From: Rickettsia typhi | GTDB taxonomy: Bacteria > Pseudomonadota > Alphaproteobacteria > Rickettsiales > Deianiraeaceae | NCBI GenBank assembly: GCA_945889175.1 | Contig: CAMDBF010000002.1 | Span: 1 to 64,000, forward strand | DNA: 64,000 nucleotides | Reading direction: 5' to 3' | Shown: one piece after another, positions 6,641 through 16,300 of the stretch | Layout: each line of letters starts with the position of its first letter | Numbering within the stretch: the first letter of the stretch is position 1 | Notes under the pieces: model-generated | What the model was told of the DNA's origin: nothing | What the model saw: the letters and a program-made list of their open reading frames with translations, nothing else | The model's database searches: none | Program-made: the position numbers and the translations under genes

Positions 6641-9600
6641 TTAAGTAATGGATCTGTTAATATCAATTTTGGAAGTTGTAGCTATTGTAAAACCTAAAGC
6701 CTTAATGATATTGGTAACATGCTTAATCTCTTCTTTGTTTAAGACTCTGTCCATGCGTGCTTTAAGATATTTATCAAGCACCTGATAGCCACCAATTTTA
6801 AACTCCCAGATGTCTGGGGAGACTTTTTCAAAATAAGTCTCTTTGTTGATATGTAATGTTTTATTGACATAGTTGTAGTCTGGTTTTTGCACTATGATAT
6901 TATCAAAATTTGGTGAATAACATTCGCCAATGTCAAGCTTAGGAATTTTACGCATTAGGTGTGCCTCAATAAGCTCCTGCCCTATTACTGCTAGGCGATA
7001 GAACTCCTCTGGGGTTACATTAAAATTAATCCGCGGAAAGTCAATTTTCAAAAGTTCCAAATACTTTGCACGGTAGCTTGGTGAGTGCATTTGTGCATAA
7101 ATAAAAGCTAAAACTTCCTCGGGGGAGGGGAGTTTGCTGTCGTATAAAATTTTAAAGTTGTAATTGATATCCTTGCAAATCTCTACATCCTCACGAACGG
7201 AGCCCGAATGAAATATTGAACTAACATCGTATTCTAAAGTCTGCCCCATAGCAACAACCTCCTCTGTGGGTATAAGGCTGTAACCGTAACCATGGTAGTC
7301 TTTTTGTAAAGAGTTTTGTAAAGAGGTGTTTTTTACATCCTCTTGCTTAGGGGCATTAAAAATGTTATGTAACTTTGCTACAAAATCGGGCTTAAAGTTT
7401 GGTATTTTTTGCTTTTGCTTACCTGCAATTTGCAGTTTTTCTTCTAGCTTTCTAGTCCTGTTTTTAAACTCAAGCCTGCTAAGGGGTTGTTCTAGATTCT
7501 CATTTTCTTTTTCAAGTCTTGTAAGCTCGTCTTTAATAATTTCCTCCTCGCTTTTGTAAAGGTAGAGTGCGGCGATATAGGATCCAAGGGTAGCTTCACA
7601 CATTTTACATTCTGATATGTAGTTTGTAACAAAACATGAATCAATCGTCATTAAGTTTGTCATCCTTGCAAAACATAGCCCAATGTTATCTAACAACATG
7701 TGTTGCATAACATCGTTTCTTGTTCTAAAAAGCAGCTTGCTATCGTAGTAAGTTTTACGAATATCAAATGGTCTATACATAATATTTTTCACATTGTCTT
7801 TATAATAATTTTCTACTTTGTTGCAAAAATTATCTTCAAATGTTATAAAATTTTTATCATCGCCAGTCATTAAGCCACTTGTATATTTTGCAAAAATATC
7901 CGTCAAACCCCAAAATTGACCGTATTCAAGCATTGCGGTTGCCTCTTGCATGGGGGCAAAAAACGAGAGGTCATCTTTAAATCTTTCCTTACCCCATTTG
8001 GTAGAGCGGAAAGCTTTGTTGAAATTGTGAATGTCAAGCCTTGCAAACCCCGCCTGCGACTTTGTCGCATCCTCCCCTAAGAGGGGAGGAGTAAATAACG
8101 GACTTGTCGCATCCTCCCCTAAGAGGGGAGGAATGCATAGCGGATACCCCTCCCCTTTTAGGGGAGGCTGGGTGGGGTTGTTTAATATAATATGTTGTAC
8201 TGAATTTTCATTAAGAGCGTTTTTAAGAACTTCAATACAATTATCTAAATTTTCATAAATATCGTTATTCCAAAATCTAATTACTCGAAATCCTTTTTCG
8301 CTCAAATCCTCATCACGCTTTTTGTCATTTAGATTTTCGTAGTGTTGCCCGCCATCAATTTCAATGATTAATCTTTTTTCAAAACATACAAAATCTACAA
8401 TATATTTATCAAACAAAGGAGATTGCCTTCTAAATTTAACTCCAAGCTGCTCTTTGTTTATACTATACCAAAACATTTTTTCATATTTTGTCATATTTTT
8501 TCTTAGCTCTTTTGCTAAATTGTTCATGTTTTTTGATGCTTTTAAGATGTTATTTAACCCCGCCTGCGACTTTGTCGCATCCTCCCCTAAGAGGGGAGGA
8601 GTGCATGATGGATACCCCTCCCCTTTTAGGGGAGGCTGGGTGGGGTTGTTACCAAGCCTCAACTCGTAAAGAAATTTAAACTTATTACTTCTTTTACCAT
8701 AAATATCAATGTGAAAAATGCCTTTGTCCTTAATGCTATCGTTTTTTACAAGTATTATAATACAAACCCCTTGCATTATGTCAAATACATTTTGGTCCAA
8801 AGAGCCATCGGGCGATGTCTCTTTTATTCTTGAGTTGCCGTGTAGGTCAATGATGTAGATTTTATCAAAATCCTTCATTATTTCATTCCTCATCTTGCGG
8901 TGAGTGAGCCCCTTTAAAAAAGAATTATTAACTATAACGCCAATAACGCCCCGCCCTGCATTGGCTATCTTTTTATGTGCAAAGGCTATAAATTTTATAT
9001 AGTCATCCTCAATGTTTCCTTTGGATTTCTCGTCTTTTGGTTTATAACTATCATGAAATACTTTTAAATCGTTTGTATCATGTAAAACATTTTGCGAGGA
9101 GACATTATAAGGCGGATTGCCAATAATTGCTATTATTTCCTTATTATCCTTGATTTTATTAGCTTCCCTGCCTTCCTCCGCAACCGCCTTGGCAAATAAG
9201 TTTGTTTGAATATCCTTTTTGTTTTCAAGAGTATTTGTTAGATAAACTCCGATTCTTTTATTATCTTTAGCCCCGATATCGTAGCCTTTGTCTTTTAAAA
9301 ATTGACTAAGCTTAAGATGGGATATTATGTAAGAGGAAATCATTATTTCAAAGCCATAAAAGTTTGCAAGCAAATGCTCTATTAAGTCGTTATGGGTGTT
9401 GGAGCCTTTTGAACTACCTTCCAAAACTTTTTTGTAGCTTTCAAACAAAAATGTTCCCGTTCCGCAGGCAAAGTCTAATAGTTTTATTTGATTGTTTTTA
9501 AGTCCGCCTTCCAAGTTAAAATCCTCTTGTAAAATATCCGAAACCTGATTAACAATAAACTGCACCACTGCAGGCGGGGTGTAATAAACCCCTCGGTTCA

Positions 9601-10597
9601 CTCTTGACTCTGCATCGTATTCTTTTAAAAAGTATTCGTAAAAGTATATATAAGCATCCTTTTCGGCATCGGTATTTGAGGAGCTTAAATTTTTTGCAAC
9701 CTCAAAGGCATCTATATTGTTAATAACTGATAGTATGTTTTCAACCGCCCATTTAATCTCCTTGTGTTTATCTTCGGAAAGTAAATCTAAAAATTTACTA
9801 AGAGTTTTAATAAGCGAAAAAGCCTGTGGAATATGGTCTTTTGAGTTTCTAATGCTTAAAATTGTGTTTGTATTGAGTTTTGCCAAAAAGATGGAGTAGG
9901 TAAGCATTTGAGCAAAACCATCGGCAAAGTCTTGAGTTGCAAGCTCTTCAAACAAACCTTCCTTAAATATTTCGTAGACGGCATAAAGCTCATCTTGAAT
10001 CTCCTTATTTTTAATCTGTAATTCAACTTGCTCTGCAATGTATTTTTTAAGCTCTATTGAAGGTCTGGCTAGCTTTTCAGCGAGTACCTTTGCACTTGCT
10101 ATTTTATCGGGCTCTGTGCTGTAAAATTTAGCAATTAAATTATAGACTTCTTTTGCTTTTTCCTCACTTAGTTTAAACTTTGCATCATATAAATCCTTAG
10201 CATCGCAAAGCCTCACTCTTACAGGCTCACTATCCTTGTAAATCCAAATCCATTCAAGATAGTCGGTCAAGATTAGATTTTCCGAAAGCTTTTTGTATTT
10301 TTCAATCTGCTTTGACTTAAGGACTTTATTTAGATTTTCATCAATTTGTTTGTTTTCAATGTATCCAATAACTGTATGTTGTTCCGTATGATTTACAGTA
10401 AAATCAGGGGCACCAAAGCCATCCTTGTTTTTACCTTGCCTTGATTGCTCGTTAATAGCCTGTGCATTAAATTCACCTAGCTTTGCAATCTCTGTTAAAA
10501 GAGTATTTAAATACCCCCTGTCTGTATGCTCGGTTTTATCCTGTATTGTAGTTTTGGCAAGGGATGTTATGTATGTATTAAAGACTTCTAATGGCAT
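6641..10597 (-). CDS. Single-chain (type IIG/ISP-like) restriction-modification enzyme with in-frame DUF559 insert
   Basis: Large enzyme joining DNA cleavage and N6-adenine methylation. Near the N terminus a PD-(D/E)XK-like site is visible: PDF (D65) and ENK (E81, K83). RGVYYTPPAVV opens the methyltransferase domain. The SAM motif DFACGTGTF lies near residue 375 and the catalytic NPPY near 493. The C-terminal part (FIYAQMHSPSYRAKYLE, KIDFPRI) matches the specificity domain of type ISP/IIG enzymes; no helicase domain is seen. Residues about 650-851 are an insert: two palindrome-encoded peptides flanking a DUF559 nuclease, all in frame. Without it the host would be about 1,115 residues. I chose ATG at 10597; the open frame starts at a TTG at 10618. 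Expression and activity with the insert are unproven. Confidence 0.85.
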   Translation of the reverse strand: MPLEVFNTYITSLAKTTIQDKTEHTDRGYLNTLLTEIAKLGEFNAQAINEQSRQGKNKDGFGAPDFTVNHTEQHTVIGYIENKQIDENLNKVLKSKQIEKYKKLSENLILTDYLEWIWIYKDSEPVRVRLCDAKDLYDAKFKLSEEKAKEVYNLIAKFYSTEPDKIASAKVLAEKLARPSIELKKYIAEQVELQIKNKEIQDELYAVYEIFKEGLFEELATQDFADGFAQMLTYSIFLAKLNTNTILSIRNSKDHIPQAFSLIKTLSKFLDLLSEDKHKEIKWAVENILSVINNIDAFEVAKNLSSSNTDAEKDAYIYFYEYFLKEYDAESRVNRGVYYTPPAVVQFIVNQVSDILQEDFNLEGGLKNNQIKLLDFACGTGTFLFESYKKVLEGSSKGSNTHNDLIEHLLANFYGFEIMISSYIISHLKLSQFLKDKGYDIGAKDNKRIGVYLTNTLENKKDIQTNLFAKAVAEEGREANKIKDNKEIIAIIGNPPYNVSSQNVLHDTNDLKVFHDSYKPKDEKSKGNIEDDYIKFIAFAHKKIANAGRGVIGVIVNNSFLKGLTHRKMRNEIMKDFDKIYIIDLHGNSRIKETSPDGSLDQNVFDIMQGVCIIILVKNDSIKDKGIFHIDIYGKRSNKFKFLYELRLGNNPTQPPLKGEGYPSCTPPLLGEDATKSQAGLNNILKASKNMNNLAKELRKNMTKYEKMFWYSINKEQLGVKFRRQSPLFDKYIVDFVCFEKRLIIEIDGGQHYENLNDKKRDEDLSEKGFRVIRFWNNDIYENLDNCIEVLKNALNENSVQHIILNNPTQPPLKGEGYPLCIPPLLGEDATSPLFTPPLLGEDATKSQAGFARLDIHNFNKAFRSTKWGKERFKDDLSFFAPMQEATAMLEYGQFWGLTDIFAKYTSGLMTGDDKNFITFEDNFCNKVENYYKDNVKNIMYRPFDIRKTYYDSKLLFRTRNDVMQHMLLDNIGLCFARMTNLMTIDSCFVTNYISECKMCEATLGSYIAALYLYKSEEEIIKDELTRLEKENENLEQPLSRLEFKNRTRKLEEKLQIAGKQKQKIPNFKPDFVAKLHNIFNAPKQEDVKNTSLQNSLQKDYHGYGYSLIPTEEVVAMGQTLEYDVSSIFHSGSVREDVEICKDINYNFKILYDSKLPSPEEVLAFIYAQMHSPSYRAKYLELLKIDFPRINFNVTPEEFYRLAVIGQELIEAHLMRKIPKLDIGECYSPNFDNIIVQKPDYNYVNKTLHINKETYFEKVSPDIWEFKIGGYQVLDKYLKARMDRVLNKEEIKHVTNIIKALGFTIATTSKIDINRSIT
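8046..8182 (-). repeat. In-frame palindromic element, copy A
   Basis: GC-rich element read on the minus strand as NNPTQPPLKGEGYP ... PPLLGEDATKSQAG, without a stop. It contains the self-complementary core CCTCCCCTAAGAGGGGAGG twice, through a 41-base internal duplication, plus CCTCCCCTTTTAGGGGAGG. It has the same orientation as copy B (8556-8650), from which it differs mainly by the duplication. Confidence 0.9.
8183..8555 (-). other. DUF559 (PD-(D/E)XK) endonuclease domain inside the R-M gene
   Basis: About 124 codons between the two direct palindromic repeats encode a DUF559 domain (PF04480, Vsr-like). Recognisable parts are LRKNMTKYEKMFWYSI, the catalytic VDFVCFEKRLIIEIDGGQHY (Asp, then Glu-x-Asp-Gly, Gln-His), and FRVIRFWNNDIYENLD. 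An internal ATG at 8527 (MNNLAKELRKN) could start a separate protein, but its frame is open into and through the downstream repeat. It is not part of any type IIG architecture I know, so it looks like an insertion. Confidence 0.85.
8556..8650 (-). repeat. In-frame palindromic element, copy B
   Basis: 95-base GC-rich element with the cores CCTCCCCTAAGAGGGGAGG and CCTCCCCTTTTAGGGGAGG. It translates on the minus strand as NNPTQPPLKGEGYP ... PPLLGEDATKSQAG. It is the upstream (5') of the two direct copies bracketing the DUF559 segment. Confidence 0.9.
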
Positions 10598-10768
10598 TTT
10601 AATAAACAAAAAACTCAAGTAATAAAGATTAAATTAATAATGAATATATTCAATATTAATTTAATTGTATAAGTAATAAATTGTTTAGGATTACCAGAGG
10701 CTTATTTCTTAGATTTATGAAGTAAGATTATGTATAAGATTTTATTGCATAAGGGCTAGTCAAGCAGC

Positions 10769-11197
10769 CTAGTTTAATATTAACAATGTTGAGCCATTTT
10801 TGGTCAAGAGTAGGCCGACTTCAGATTGGTCTTCACAAGTTTTTAAGTAATCTTTAATTTTGCTAAGATTGGTTGTTTTAATGCGTGGTGAGTGGCTTGT
10901 TGATTTGCTTAAAATCTCCTCCTCAATAATTTGACCAGCATGTTTTACCCAGTAATCAACTAGCTGAAAGCTAACCTCGGTATTAAATACTTTATTTATT
11001 GTTCTTGCTATAAATCTTGTTCCGTTTCCCTCGAGGTAAAGGATTATGGCGAGTTTTTTGATTCGCGTTTCGTATTTTTTACGATCATCTTTTTCGATTT
11101 GATTCTTACAGCAGCTCTTGCAAAAAAATCTTTGTAAATTTTTTACAAAACCGTTTTTCACTAGGTCTTTTAAACCGCAGAATTTGCAACTTTGCAC
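10769..11197 (-). CDS. Orphan IS1-type (InsA-like) zinc-ribbon protein
   Basis: 142 residues. The N terminus has a zinc ribbon, C-x2-C (CKFCG) and C-x2-C (FCKSC), with the intervening KNGFVKNLQRFFC typical of IS1 InsA and related transposase N-terminal domains. A helix-turn-helix region follows (KKLAIILYLEGNGTRFIART, then a VDYWVKHAG helix). No DDE catalytic part (InsB), no terminal inverted repeats and no target duplication were seen. It is therefore either a transposase remnant or a captured DNA-binding protein. It sits between the restriction-modification gene and the broken His-rich gene. Confidence 0.6.
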   Translation of the reverse strand: MQSCKFCGLKDLVKNGFVKNLQRFFCKSCCKNQIEKDDRKKYETRIKKLAIILYLEGNGTRFIARTINKVFNTEVSFQLVDYWVKHAGQIIEEEILSKSTSHSPRIKTTNLSKIKDYLKTCEDQSEVGLLLTKNGSTLLILN

Positions 11198-11278
11198 AAA
11201 AAACTAAACAAAAATTCAAATTGTAATAATAAAAATTTATGCTATATTTTTTTAAAGTCAAGCCTCTGGGTTTAAAAT

Positions 11279-12790
11279 TCACCAAAGTGTTCGTAAGATA
11301 TTGCTATTAGAAGTTGTTTGCTTACTCAAATTATCTTTTGCGTTAATTCTTGGCTCTACTTTATCCAACTCCCAATAATAATCGTTTAAGCCGTAGATTT
11401 GATACTTCAAACTTTCAACCCTGTCAAAGATTAAATATTCTTCAATACTTTCCATAAAGTTATTAACATCTGTTTCAGTCATTTTTTCGACATCTAGTGT
11501 AAGCTTGGCATTTTTATGTTTATGTTTGTGTTGTTTAATAGGGTCGTCCTTTTCTGTATCGGACTCACAATCAGTCTCTTCTTCACAATTATTGAAATCA
11601 TGATTGTGAACATTTTTATCTTTATGTTTGTGTTCGTGTTTGTGTTTTTTACTACAGCTATCCTTTGCTTTATCGGCCTCATCATTACTGCTATGTTCAC
11701 AATTATGGTGAACATGCTCCTTATGATCTTTATGTTTGTCATTAGATACTGTAAAGTATTCTTTAGCCTTATTTAATTTTTCTAAATACTTATTCATACT
11801 ATTAATCGATGTATCGTGCCCATCGGTTTTTTGTGCTAATACATGTTTTTTAATAAATTTATCTATAACAAAGGTTTCAAGCTGTAGCTCTTTTAGTATG
11901 TTAAGTGCTTGCTTTAAAATATTTTTGCTTGATTGGTCGTTGCCTTTATCATGCCATTCTTCATCTGTACTAGCTTTGTAGAGTTGTTTAAGCATATTAA
12001 GCCTTTTATTATTATTATTATTAATACTTTTGCCTTGTTTAGCAATGGCAGATTGGTAATTTGAAGTATTTAATTTATGTATGAGCTCGGTTCCCTTTTG
12101 TTCGCAAAATGGTAGAGAGGTAAGTAGTTTGTAACCAAACTTTCTTACTCCATCGGTGCTGGATTTTTTAATCAACTCTTTACGATATTTTTTTAAAACT
12201 TCTTTCTCTTTTTGCCTTTTGCCGATTTCTTCATGGGCTTTATCTGTAGTCAGTTGTAACCTATCAAGTCCTAGATTGCCGTTACGAGGCTTAAATTTAG
12301 TAGTCCAAATATTGTTCATTACAGCTGTTGAAAGCGAGCCTATAACAAGGAGTATAATACCTGCAATCATTAATTCACTACTTGGTGTAATGCCTGATGT
12401 TGATAAAAAAAGAGAAATTCCTCCAGCTGTAAAAACTAAAAATCCAGCTGCATTAGCTGAGTAAAACAATCTTTTTGCCTCTGTGATTTGATTCATTTTG
12501 TCAATTCCTGCCTTTTGTTCTGCAGTTGGACTCTCTGGACATGCAATTATTTCGTTCCAATTTCGCTCAAGGTCGTATAGATTTTTGACTGTTTGGCATG
12601 CTGCATAAAAGCTTATAAATGGCAGAGCCCAAGGCGACTTCCAAATAACTGAGCTTAATACCATTGAAGATGCAATACCATTTACTAACCCCGGTACCCA
12701 AAAATTAAATGCCGTATCAGACCTAGAATATTCTAGCGAGTTTTTATATGCTATTAGATTTTTTTTATTCTTACAATCATGCTCGTTCAA
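11279..12790 (-). CDS. His-rich membrane protein, main part (probably of a broken gene)
   Basis: Not recognised. The 503-codon frame starts only at a TTG. It predicts four membrane segments (about residues 28-50, 52-68, 106-130 and 137-160), then a long polar Lys-rich region with coiled-coil character. A histidine/acid-rich stretch lies at about 345-430, with runs such as HKHEHKHKDK and KQHKHKHKN that could bind metal. No ATG lies near the start. The same frame continues upstream through a TAG (12815-12817) into sequence that reads like the earlier part of the same protein, itself in a -1 frame to a proper ATG at 13200. The simplest reading is one decayed gene of about 640 codons (11279-13200). 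A separate protein started at TTG is possible. Confidence 0.55.
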   Translation of the reverse strand: MNEHDCKNKKNLIAYKNSLEYSRSDTAFNFWVPGLVNGIASSMVLSSVIWKSPWALPFISFYAACQTVKNLYDLERNWNEIIACPESPTAEQKAGIDKMNQITEAKRLFYSANAAGFLVFTAGGISLFLSTSGITPSSELMIAGIILLVIGSLSTAVMNNIWTTKFKPRNGNLGLDRLQLTTDKAHEEIGKRQKEKEVLKKYRKELIKKSSTDGVRKFGYKLLTSLPFCEQKGTELIHKLNTSNYQSAIAKQGKSINNNNNKRLNMLKQLYKASTDEEWHDKGNDQSSKNILKQALNILKELQLETFVIDKFIKKHVLAQKTDGHDTSINSMNKYLEKLNKAKEYFTVSNDKHKDHKEHVHHNCEHSSNDEADKAKDSCSKKHKHEHKHKDKNVHNHDFNNCEEETDCESDTEKDDPIKQHKHKHKNAKLTLDVEKMTETDVNNFMESIEEYLIFDRVESLKYQIYGLNDYYWELDKVEPRINAKDNLSKQTTSNSNILRTLW

Positions 12791-12814
12791 TTGTCGCTTT
12801 ATCTTTACCAGTTC

Positions 12815-13200
12815 CTAGTATAATTTGTCATCTGTATTCAATGTTCCTTTTATGTTTCTTACGGAGGCGGTTAAGCCAAGGATTGCAAAAGCTCCTGAAA
12901 AAGTAAACATTCCCCAATGTGCTCCACTTGAAAAATCAGCTAAAGAGCCACCCAGACCCCCGTGGTCAGATGAATGTTGACTATTGGAAGTTGTGCTACC
13001 CTCCCCTTTCCCATTTCGCTTGCAGCTGCTGCAACCTCATCAAGATCTACACCTATTGCACAACAGGGGCAGCCTTCGTCGCTACTTTTTAAACCGCTTG
13101 CATGTTTATCTGTAGGGTGTACTATGTTTATATGGGAATGAGTTCCATGGCTATGCTCTGTGACAGTAAAGTTTATATTACCACTAATATCGGCTTGCAT
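12815..13200 (-). pseudogene. N-terminal part of the His-rich protein, with -1 frame change
   Basis: Starts at ATG 13200 (MQADISGNINFTVTEHSHGT) with His-rich and CPCC segments. In the start frame it ends at 12940 after a tail without protein-like character. After codons GGA-AAG at 13006-13012 (heptamer G GGA AAG), a -1 shift gives a Ser/Gly-rich linker and a membrane-like segment (HWGMFTFSGAFAILGL), running to a TAG at 12815-12817. The frame then continues into the 503-codon part. Both parts carry His-rich metal-binding-like sequence, which supports one original gene. Either programmed frameshifting or a one-base deletion could explain this; the additional TAG favours decay. Confidence 0.55.
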
Positions 13201-13251
13201 AAAAAACTAAAAATACTCACACAAACGACAAATAAAAGTAGATAGCTTTAA

Positions 13252-13280
13252 TGTATAACATATCTATTTTTATTTGTCAA
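13252..13280 (-). promoter_or_regulatory. Promoter of the His-rich gene
   Basis: On the minus strand TTGACA (13275-13280), a 17-base spacer, then TATACA (13252-13257). This is near consensus for the housekeeping sigma factor and lies about 50 bases upstream of the ATG at 13200. Confidence 0.6.
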
Positions 13281-13315
13281 TTAAATGTTAAGCAAATCTT
13301 AAAAAACAAACTCAC

Positions 13316-13344
13316 TTGACAAGTTAAGATAGTTTTAACATAAT
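13316..13344 (+). promoter_or_regulatory. Promoter of dnaE
   Basis: TTGACA at 13316-13321, a 17-base spacer, CATAAT at 13339-13344, about 55 bases upstream of the dnaE ATG. It diverges from the His-rich gene promoter 36 bases away. Confidence 0.65.
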
Positions 13345-13399
13345 CTTGTTAGCTTTAATAAGATCTAAAGATTTTAAGGTATTAAAATAAATTATCATA

Positions 13400-16300
13400 A
13401 TGTCGGGCATATTTTACAATCACTTACAGGTTAAAACTGAGTATTCAATTGCAAGGGGAACGATTTTTTACGACGAAGCACCAAAGCTTGCAATAGCTGC
13501 TGGCATGGACTGCCTTGGCGTTTGCGATGATTTTAACATGTTTGGCTCTTTTGAGTTTGCCAAAGCATGTATTTCAGCAAAAATAAAGCCAATAATTGGT
13601 TGTAAAATTAACTTAAGATACGAAACACAGGAGGGGTTTTTAAACCTCTTTGCACAAAACGATGAAGGATACAAGAATTTGCTTTGGATATCAAGCATGA
13701 TATCAATAGATAAAAGCTTTGACAGAGCCTTACCCTTTGAATTGTTAAAAGATAAATCAAGTGGTATTATAGCTCTTTCAGCATCAGTAAAAGGTCATGT
13801 TGGCAAAAATTTACTAAAAGAGGACAAGGAAATAGCATTTAATATTGCAAAAGATTTAAGAGAGATATTTGGTGATAATTTTTACTTGGAACTAACAAGA
13901 ACTAACCTGAAAAACGAGTCCATCATTGAGGAGGGGGTTTTTGATATTGCAAAAAATTTATCTATACCGATTTGTGCTGGGCACGAAATTTACTTTAAAA
14001 CCGAAGAAGATTTTGAGGCTCACGATATACTCACCTGCGTTGGGGAGGGTAGATATGTTGCCGAGCAGGACAGGGATGTGTCTTCAAAACAAGAGTTTTT
14101 TAAAACAAAAGAGCAAATGCTTCAAGCTTTTGCCGATGTTCCGGCTGCACTTGAAAATACATTTCACATCTCTCGCAGATGTAGTGTGTACCCCTTGGGC
14201 CGTAAGCCAATGCTTCCGCCATTTAAAACCGAAAGTGGCTTAAGTGAGGATGATGAATTGAAAATTCAGGCACAACAAGGGCTTAAAAAACGCATAGAGC
14301 ATAGCGGCATAGCTGAGGGCTTTACGCAGGAAGACTATACTAAAAGGCTTGAATACGAGCTTGAAGTTATCTTAAAAATGGGTTTTGCGGGTTACTTTTT
14401 GATTGTCTCTGATTTTATTAAGTGGTCAAAAACAAACAATGTACCCGTAGGTCCGGGGCGTGGTAGTGGAGCTGGTAGTATTATTGCTTGGGTTTTGTAC
14501 ATTACCGACCTTGATCCGCTTTATTACGGCTTACTATTTGAAAGGTTTTTAAACCCAGAGCGTGTATCAATGCCCGACTTTGATATAGACTTTTGCCAAG
14601 AAAAGCGGAACATGCCAATAGAATATGTAAAAAATAAATATGGCGAGGGAAATGTTGCTTCAATTATTACCTTTGGTAAATTACAAGCAAGGGCGGCACT
14701 TAAGGATGTTGGAAGGGTGTTGCAGCTATCTTACAACGAGGTTGATAGAATTTGCAAGCTAGTACCATTTAATCCAGTTGACCCAGTGACATTGCAAAAA
14801 GCAATTGATATGGATAAGACCTTGCAGGAGCAGATTCAAAACGATGAAAACATTAAAAAACTAACAACCATAGCCTTAAAGGTTGAGGGGTTAAATAGGC
14901 ATATGTCAACCCATGCGGCGGGCATTATTATTGGTGATAAAAATCTTATTGAGATCGTTCCGCTCTACAGGGGGGACGAGGATGATATGAGTGCTGTTGG
15001 CTATCACATGAAGCCAGCTGAGTCCATAGGGCTTGTAAAGTTTGATTTTTTAGGCTTAAAGACCCTAACTGTTATTGCAAACACGATAAAATTTATTAAA
15101 GAGCAGTGTGGTGACGAGGTGGATATTTCTCGCATTAACATGCATGACCAAAAGGTTTTTACATTGCTGCAGAACGGTTTTACAAGGGGTGTGTTTCAGC
15201 TTGATAGTGTTGTGTGCCGCAGTGCCATGAGGCAAATGCACATAGATAAAATTGAAGATGTAATTGCTCTTACATCGCTTAACAGACCGGGTCCTATGGA
15301 GAACATTCCAAGTTACATTAACCGTAAATTAGGCAAGGAAAAGATTGAATACCCACATCCAATTTTAGCTGAGGTTTTAAACGAAACTTACGGAATTATT
15401 ATTTACCAAGAGCAGGTAATGCGTGTTGCACAGGTTTTGGCTTTGTATAGTCTTGGTCAGGCTGATTTGCTCCGTAGAGCCATGGGTAAAAAAATTAAGG
15501 AAGAGATGGATCAGCAAAGGGCAATTTTTGTTGACGGATGCTCCCGCAATAATATAGCAAAGGAAAAAGCTAATGAAATTTTTGACTTAATTGCAAAGTT
15601 TGCTGGCTATGGTTTCAATAAGTCTCACGCAGCTGCTTATTCGGTAATATCTTATCAAACAGCATACTTAAAAGCTCATTATCCACTTGAATTTTTAACC
15701 GCCTGCCTTAACATGGACATAGACAACGACAAAGATTTAAATATTTTTATTGCCGAGGCAAGGGATATGGGTATTGAAGTTGTTTTGCCAAATGTAAATT
15801 ACTCTGAGGCTAGGTTTGCAATTAAAGATAATAAAATTGTCTACGGACTTGCTGGCATAAAGGCGGTTGGCATTGCAAGCATGCAAGAGCTTGTAAGAAT
15901 TAGAGAGGAGAGTGGGCAGTTTAAATCTATCTTTGATTTTTGCTCAAAGCTTGGGGGTAAAGTTGCAAACAAAAGGGCAATAGAGCATCTTGCAAAGGCT
16001 GGGGCTCTTGACTTTATTCACCCAAACCGCAAGCAAATTATTGATAATGTCGAAAAACTTGTTGGACTTGCTGCCTCAAGTCAAAAAATTAAAGAGAGTG
16101 GTGCTGAAAGTCTCTTTGGTGATGATAGCGATGGGGAAAGTGGTAACAATACAATCGTTTTGTCAAAGACAGAGGATTATAACGAGATGGAAAAACTATC
16201 TGCAGAGTTTGAAGCCTTTGGATTTTACCTTTCAAGCCATCCAATTAAACCTTTTATTGATAGCTTAAATAATATTGGGGTAACTTGGTCTAGCGAGCTT

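Noticed and set aside
8031-8258. Plus-strand frame through palindromic copy A
   Set aside because: The element is palindromic, so it is open in several frames; the minus-strand frame continues the long enzyme and is the real one.
8046-8650. CRISPR-like repeat array
   Set aside because: There are only two long palindromic repeats with a coding spacer of about 370 bases, and no cas genes in the window.
11516-11776. Hydrophobic plus-strand frame opposite the His-rich segment
   Set aside because: The complement of His/Lys-rich codons gives Phe/Val/Met-rich sequence; the apparent membrane protein is an artefact.
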